Shown here: positions 61,397 through 64,000 of the stretch, piece after piece | Layout: each line of letters begins with the position of its first letter | Numbering within the stretch: the stretch's first letter is position 1 | Origin: Bacteroidota bacterium | Lineage (GTDB): Bacteria; Bacteroidota; Bacteroidia; Chitinophagales; Chitinophagaceae | DNA: 64,000 nucleotides | Direction of reading: 5' to 3' | Assembly (NCBI GenBank): GCA_016866355.1 | Contig: VGMN01000001.1 | Location: 62,001-126,000, forward strand | Translations under genes and position numbers: made by a program | The notes under the pieces: generated by a model | The model's database searches: none | What the model was told of the DNA's origin: nothing | The model's input: only the letters and a program-made list of their open reading frames with translations

Positions 61397-62104
61397 ATGA
61401 CTGCTCCATTATTTTATAGTGCAACGTTAGGTCAGCTGGGTTCATATTTGGAATTAGATTTCGATAATAGTAGACACGCCATTCAGGTGTTACGATTAAT
61501 ACAGGGAAGTTCTATTTGCATAACCGATGGGAAAGGGAACTGGGCTGAGGCAACGATAGCTTCGGTTGATCGAAAAAAATGTGAAGTGCAAATACAATCG
61601 ATACAAAACGTGGCAAGACCTAAGCGCTCCATCACGCTTGCCATTTCATTACTCAAGAATCGAAATCGTTTTGAGTGGCTGTTGGAAAAAGTTACTGAGC
61701 TGGGTGTTTCCACCATTATTCCGTTGCGATGTGAACGTACTGAGAAGGAAACAGTTCGTATGGATCGGTTGGAATCTATTCTAATCAGCGCTTTATTGCA
61801 AAGCCGACAAGCTTGGTTACCCACGCTACTAACTCCTCAATCTTTTGCTGATTTACAACAATGGAAATTAATGCATGGAGAGAACTTAATAGCCCATTGT
61901 GAAAATACCACACGACAGGTATTATCCAGTTTAGCTGCTTCACTTTCGGAGGAGGTGCTGATAGGAATTGGTCCGGAGGGTGATTTTTCAACGAGTGAAA
62001 TTCAACAAGCCTTAGCCGCTGGATTTACGCCAGTACAATTGGGTGCTACTCGTTTAAGAACCGAAACAGCAGGCGTGGTGGCTGTTTCCTTGTTAGCCTG
62101 TTAG
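61397..62104 (+). CDS. rsmE: 16S rRNA (uracil-1498-N3)-methyltransferase RsmE
   Basis: A 235-aa SPOUT-fold methyltransferase. A PUA-like N-terminal domain (about 1-70, HAIQVLRLIQGSSICITDGKGN) and a knotted C-terminal domain with KVTELGVSTIIPLRCERTE, LIGIGPEGDFSTSEI and LGATRLRTETAGVVAVSLL. The start is 2 bases after the dnaB stop, so they are co-transcribed. Confidence 0.95.
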   Translation: MTAPLFYSATLGQLGSYLELDFDNSRHAIQVLRLIQGSSICITDGKGNWAEATIASVDRKKCEVQIQSIQNVARPKRSITLAISLLKNRNRFEWLLEKVTELGVSTIIPLRCERTEKETVRMDRLESILISALLQSRQAWLPTLLTPQSFADLQQWKLMHGENLIAHCENTTRQVLSSLAASLSEEVLIGIGPEGDFSTSEIQQALAAGFTPVQLGATRLRTETAGVVAVSLLAC

Positions 62105-62123
62105 CCCTCGCTAAACAGGGCTA
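62102..62123. repeat. Inverted repeat at the rsmE/pyrD tail-to-tail junction
   Basis: TAGCCCT (62102-62108) and AGGGCTA (62117-62123), 8-base loop, covering both stop codons. It could act as a two-way terminator, but neither side has a T run. Confidence 0.4.
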
Positions 62124-63163
62124 GCTGCTGAAATATTTTTTGCAATGGCCGGGCCCTCATATACAAACCCTGTCCATACTTGTACCAATGAAGCACCTGC
62201 TTTGAATTTCTCAGTTGCATCTGTTGCAGTAAAAATTCCACCAGAGGCAATCAAAGGAATTTTCCCATTTGTTTTTTTGTGAATATACGCTAGGAGGGAT
62301 GTATTTCTTTCTTTAAGTGGTGCGCCGCTTAATCCACCGGCTCCCATTCTGCTTACTGTATTGGGGGGAGTTAGTAATGCATCACGCCGAATGGTAGTGT
62401 TACTAACTACTAAACCGTCTAATCCAATGGCCAGCACTAATTCAATGACTTCATCTACCTGTATCCATTCTAAGTCAGGTGCAATTTTTAGAAAAATAGG
62501 TTTTGGATTTTTCATCTCCTGATTTTTCTTTTGAAGCCCTGTTAATATTTTTTCTAAAAAGCTTCGATCTTGGAGCGCGCGTAGACCTGGTGTGTTGGGA
62601 GAACTCACATTCACTACAAAATAATCTACCCAGGGGTGTAATCTTTCAAAACAAAATTCGTAATCTCTCCAGGCTTCTTCGTTGGAAGTGCTTTTGTTCT
62701 TTCCGATATTACCGCCTATGATCAATGGTTTTTCTAAATCAACATAGGGCTGCACTTCTTCTCTCCAGTATTTTAATCGTTTGGCTATGGTTACCACACC
62801 ATCGTTATTGAAACCCATACGATTGATTAATGCATTATCAGCTGGTAATCGAAATAAGCGTGGTCTTTCATTTCCCCGTTGTGGCTGCGGAGTTACGGTG
62901 CCAATTTCAACATGTCCAAATCCCAAACAACTTAGCTCGCGTAAATGCAATGCATTCTTATCAAATCCGGCTGCAAGTCCCACAGGATTTCTAAAATGAA
63001 TACCCGCAATAGTAATGGGTGAAACTTTTACAGGTTCAAAAAAATTGCGAAGTAGTTTACGAGTGAAAGGAGTACTACATATAAGTTGCAATAAGAAAAG
63101 TGAAACATAGTGCGCTTCCTCAGGAGGAAGTAGAAATAAAATTTTTCGAATTACCTTATACAT
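62111..63163 (-). CDS. pyrD: Dihydroorotate dehydrogenase (quinone), class 2
   Basis: A 350-aa FMN enzyme of pyrimidine synthesis that passes electrons to the quinone pool. An N-terminal amphipathic extension (about 1-45, MYKVIRKILFLLPPEEAHYV) docks on the membrane. The FMN/substrate motifs are NPVGLAAGFDKNALHL, RMGFNNDG, NVSSPNTPGLRALQ (catalytic Ser of class 2), SNTT and IASGGIFTATDATEKFKAGASLVQVWTGFVYEGP. Minus strand, tail-to-tail with rsmE. Confidence 0.97.
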   Translation of the reverse strand: MYKVIRKILFLLPPEEAHYVSLFLLQLICSTPFTRKLLRNFFEPVKVSPITIAGIHFRNPVGLAAGFDKNALHLRELSCLGFGHVEIGTVTPQPQRGNERPRLFRLPADNALINRMGFNNDGVVTIAKRLKYWREEVQPYVDLEKPLIIGGNIGKNKSTSNEEAWRDYEFCFERLHPWVDYFVVNVSSPNTPGLRALQDRSFLEKILTGLQKKNQEMKNPKPIFLKIAPDLEWIQVDEVIELVLAIGLDGLVVSNTTIRRDALLTPPNTVSRMGAGGLSGAPLKERNTSLLAYIHKKTNGKIPLIASGGIFTATDATEKFKAGASLVQVWTGFVYEGPAIAKNISAASPV

Positions 63164-63171
63164 GTCGCGGG

Positions 63172-63179
63172 CAAATATA
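63172..63179 (-). promoter_or_regulatory. Candidate -7 box of pyrD
   Basis: TATATTTG followed by C on the minus strand, perfect TAnnTTTG, ending 8 bases before the pyrD ATG. It predicts a leader of only a few bases. Confidence 0.5.
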
Positions 63180-63204
63180 TTGCAAGAATGTGGCCCATGT
63201 TCAG

Positions 63205-63235
63205 TTTGGAAACAAGCATTTCAGTTGTAAATTTG
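63205..63235 (+). promoter_or_regulatory. Promoter of the second thiolase gene
   Basis: TTTG (63205-63208), exactly 19 bases, then TAAATTTG (63228-63235): a full match to the Bacteroidota consensus TTTG-N19-TAnnTTTG. It ends 36 bases before the ATG at 63272 and is the best promoter in the window. Confidence 0.7.
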
Positions 63236-63271
63236 GGAAAGAAGGTTGCATAAACAACTAAATAACAGCAC

Positions 63272-64000
63272 ATGCAAGAAGCATACATCGTGGCGGGGTT
63301 TCGTACAGCCGTTACCAGGGCAAAAAAAGGGGGCTTTCGCTTTACAAGACCTGATGATTTAGCTATTGATGTAATCAAGGGGCTGGTTGCCACGCTACCA
63401 GCGTTAAAGCCCACTCAAGTAGATGATGTAATTGTTGGAAACGCAGTCCCAGAAGCAGAACAAGGCTTACAAGTTGGTCGAATCATTGCAGCGCGAGCGC
63501 TTGGAATTGAGGTGCCGGGTATAACTATTAATCGTTATTGTGCTTCAGGGTTAGAATCTATTGCAATAGCAACAGCTAAAATCCGAGCAGGATTAGCTTC
63601 TTGTATAGTAGCTGGGGGTGTTGAAAGTATGAGTATGGTTCCTGCAGCCGGATGGAAAACAGCCCCGGCTTATTCTATCTCGAGTGAGGAGCCGGATTAT
63701 TATTTGAATATGGGGTTGACTGCAGAGGCTGTATCAAAAGAATATAGTGTTAGCCGTGAGGACCAGGATCAGTTTTCATTGGAGTCACACCAGAAAGCTA
63801 TTGCAGCTATCCAACAAGGTCATTTTAAAAATGGAATACTTCCCATAACAGTAGAAGAGGTTTTTCTGGATGAAAAGAAAAAAAGACAAAAAAGAAATTT
63901 TGTAGTGGATACGGATGAAGGCCCGCGTGCGGATACTTCACTCGAGGCACTTGCAAAGTTGAAGCCTGCCTTTGCTACCAATGGTGTGGTAACAGCAGGT
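63272..64000 (+). CDS. Thiolase family acyltransferase, FadA/FadI-like (cut by window end)
   Basis: The first 243 residues of a thiolase whose frame is open to the window edge. Start at ATG (MQEAYIVAGFRTAVTRAKKG). The nucleophile is Cys90 in NRYCASGLES, and AGGVESMSMVPAAG and SREDQDQFSLESHQKA are typical of beta-oxidation 3-ketoacyl-CoA thiolases. The active-site His and second Cys lie beyond the window. It differs clearly from the thiolase at 12234-13430. A fadB/fadJ partner may lie just outside. Confidence 0.93.
   Translation, partial: MQEAYIVAGFRTAVTRAKKGGFRFTRPDDLAIDVIKGLVATLPALKPTQVDDVIVGNAVPEAEQGLQVGRIIAARALGIEVPGITINRYCASGLESIAIATAKIRAGLASCIVAGGVESMSMVPAAGWKTAPAYSISSEEPDYYLNMGLTAEAVSKEYSVSREDQDQFSLESHQKAIAAIQQGHFKNGILPITVEEVFLDEKKKRQKRNFVVDTDEGPRADTSLEALAKLKPAFATNGVVTAG

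Noticed and set aside
1-64000. tRNA, rRNA, CRISPR, prophage or insertion-sequence genes
   Set aside because: I saw no cloverleaf with a GTTCGANTC-type T arm, no regularly spaced repeats, and no transposase or integrase motif; gaps are short and coding is continuous.

Overview
The window reads as ordinary chromosomal DNA of a Bacteroidota bacterium, most likely of the family Chitinophagaceae (the phylum is well supported, the family is my inference). The evidence is a type IX secretion cargo protein with a type B C-terminal domain next to a PorP/SprF-like protein, a second protein that is little more than a type A sorting domain, an ExbB-ExbD-ExbD-TonB cluster, a long C-terminal tail on ribosomal protein S16, a 14-gene nuo operon with a short NuoG, near absence of Shine-Dalgarno sequences, and many copies of the phylum's -7 promoter box TAnnTTTG just upstream of genes. 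I see no tRNA, rRNA, CRISPR array, transposase, integrase or prophage gene, and no gap of 300 bases or more without a gene.

Layout. 1-6245 (minus): sigma-70 factor, ffh, rpsP, rimM, dinB and an M20 peptidase. 6385-8663 (plus): START-like protein, LptF/G-type permease, OsmC protein. 8656-12169 (minus): two pseudouridine synthases, a Spy-like periplasmic protein and rlmN. 12234-13430 (plus): thiolase. 13419-15267 (minus): low-molecular-weight tyrosine phosphatase and hisS. 15341-45902 (plus) is one 30-kb block: a small membrane protein, a PstS-like lipoprotein, a TPR protein, nuoA-N, an orphan MacB-like permease, exbB-exbD-exbD-tonB, mnmE, recG, the type IX cargo with its PorP/SprF partner, and a GlcD-type FAD oxidase. 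45907-46443 (minus): LOG-family protein. 46513-52010 (plus): Na+/solute symporter, O-methyltransferase, glucosaminidase/LysM protein, hpt, VWA protein. 52011-53723 (minus): grpE-dnaJ. 53876-55048 (plus): RlmI-type methyltransferase. 55053-55979 (minus): mini sorting-domain protein and peroxiredoxin. 56087-62104 (plus): Nif3-like protein, zinc-ribbon coiled-coil protein, recN, dnaB, rsmE. 62111-63163 (minus): pyrD. 63272 to the window end (plus): a second thiolase, cut by the edge.

Together the genes cover respiration (complex I without a Nuo-type molybdopterin domain), proton-motive-force driven outer-membrane energisation (ExbB/ExbD/TonB), co-translational targeting (Ffh), translation and RNA modification (RimM, S16, RlmN, RsmE, RlmI, MnmE, pseudouridine synthases), replication and repair (DnaB, RecG, RecN, DinB), protein folding (GrpE, DnaJ) and type IX secretion.

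I found no clearly new multi-gene system. The signals most worth a second look are: (i) perfect TAnnTTTG boxes ending only 4-9 bases before several start codons, which predicts leaderless or nearly leaderless mRNAs; (ii) a 17-bp palindrome filling the spacer of the grpE-dnaJ promoter; (iii) all six tail-to-tail gene junctions having between 12 bp of overlap and 6 bp of gap; (iv) a divergent second-type RpoD-like sigma factor with tandem G-rich repeats upstream; and (v) the type IX cargo/PorP pair and the stand-alone sorting-domain protein.
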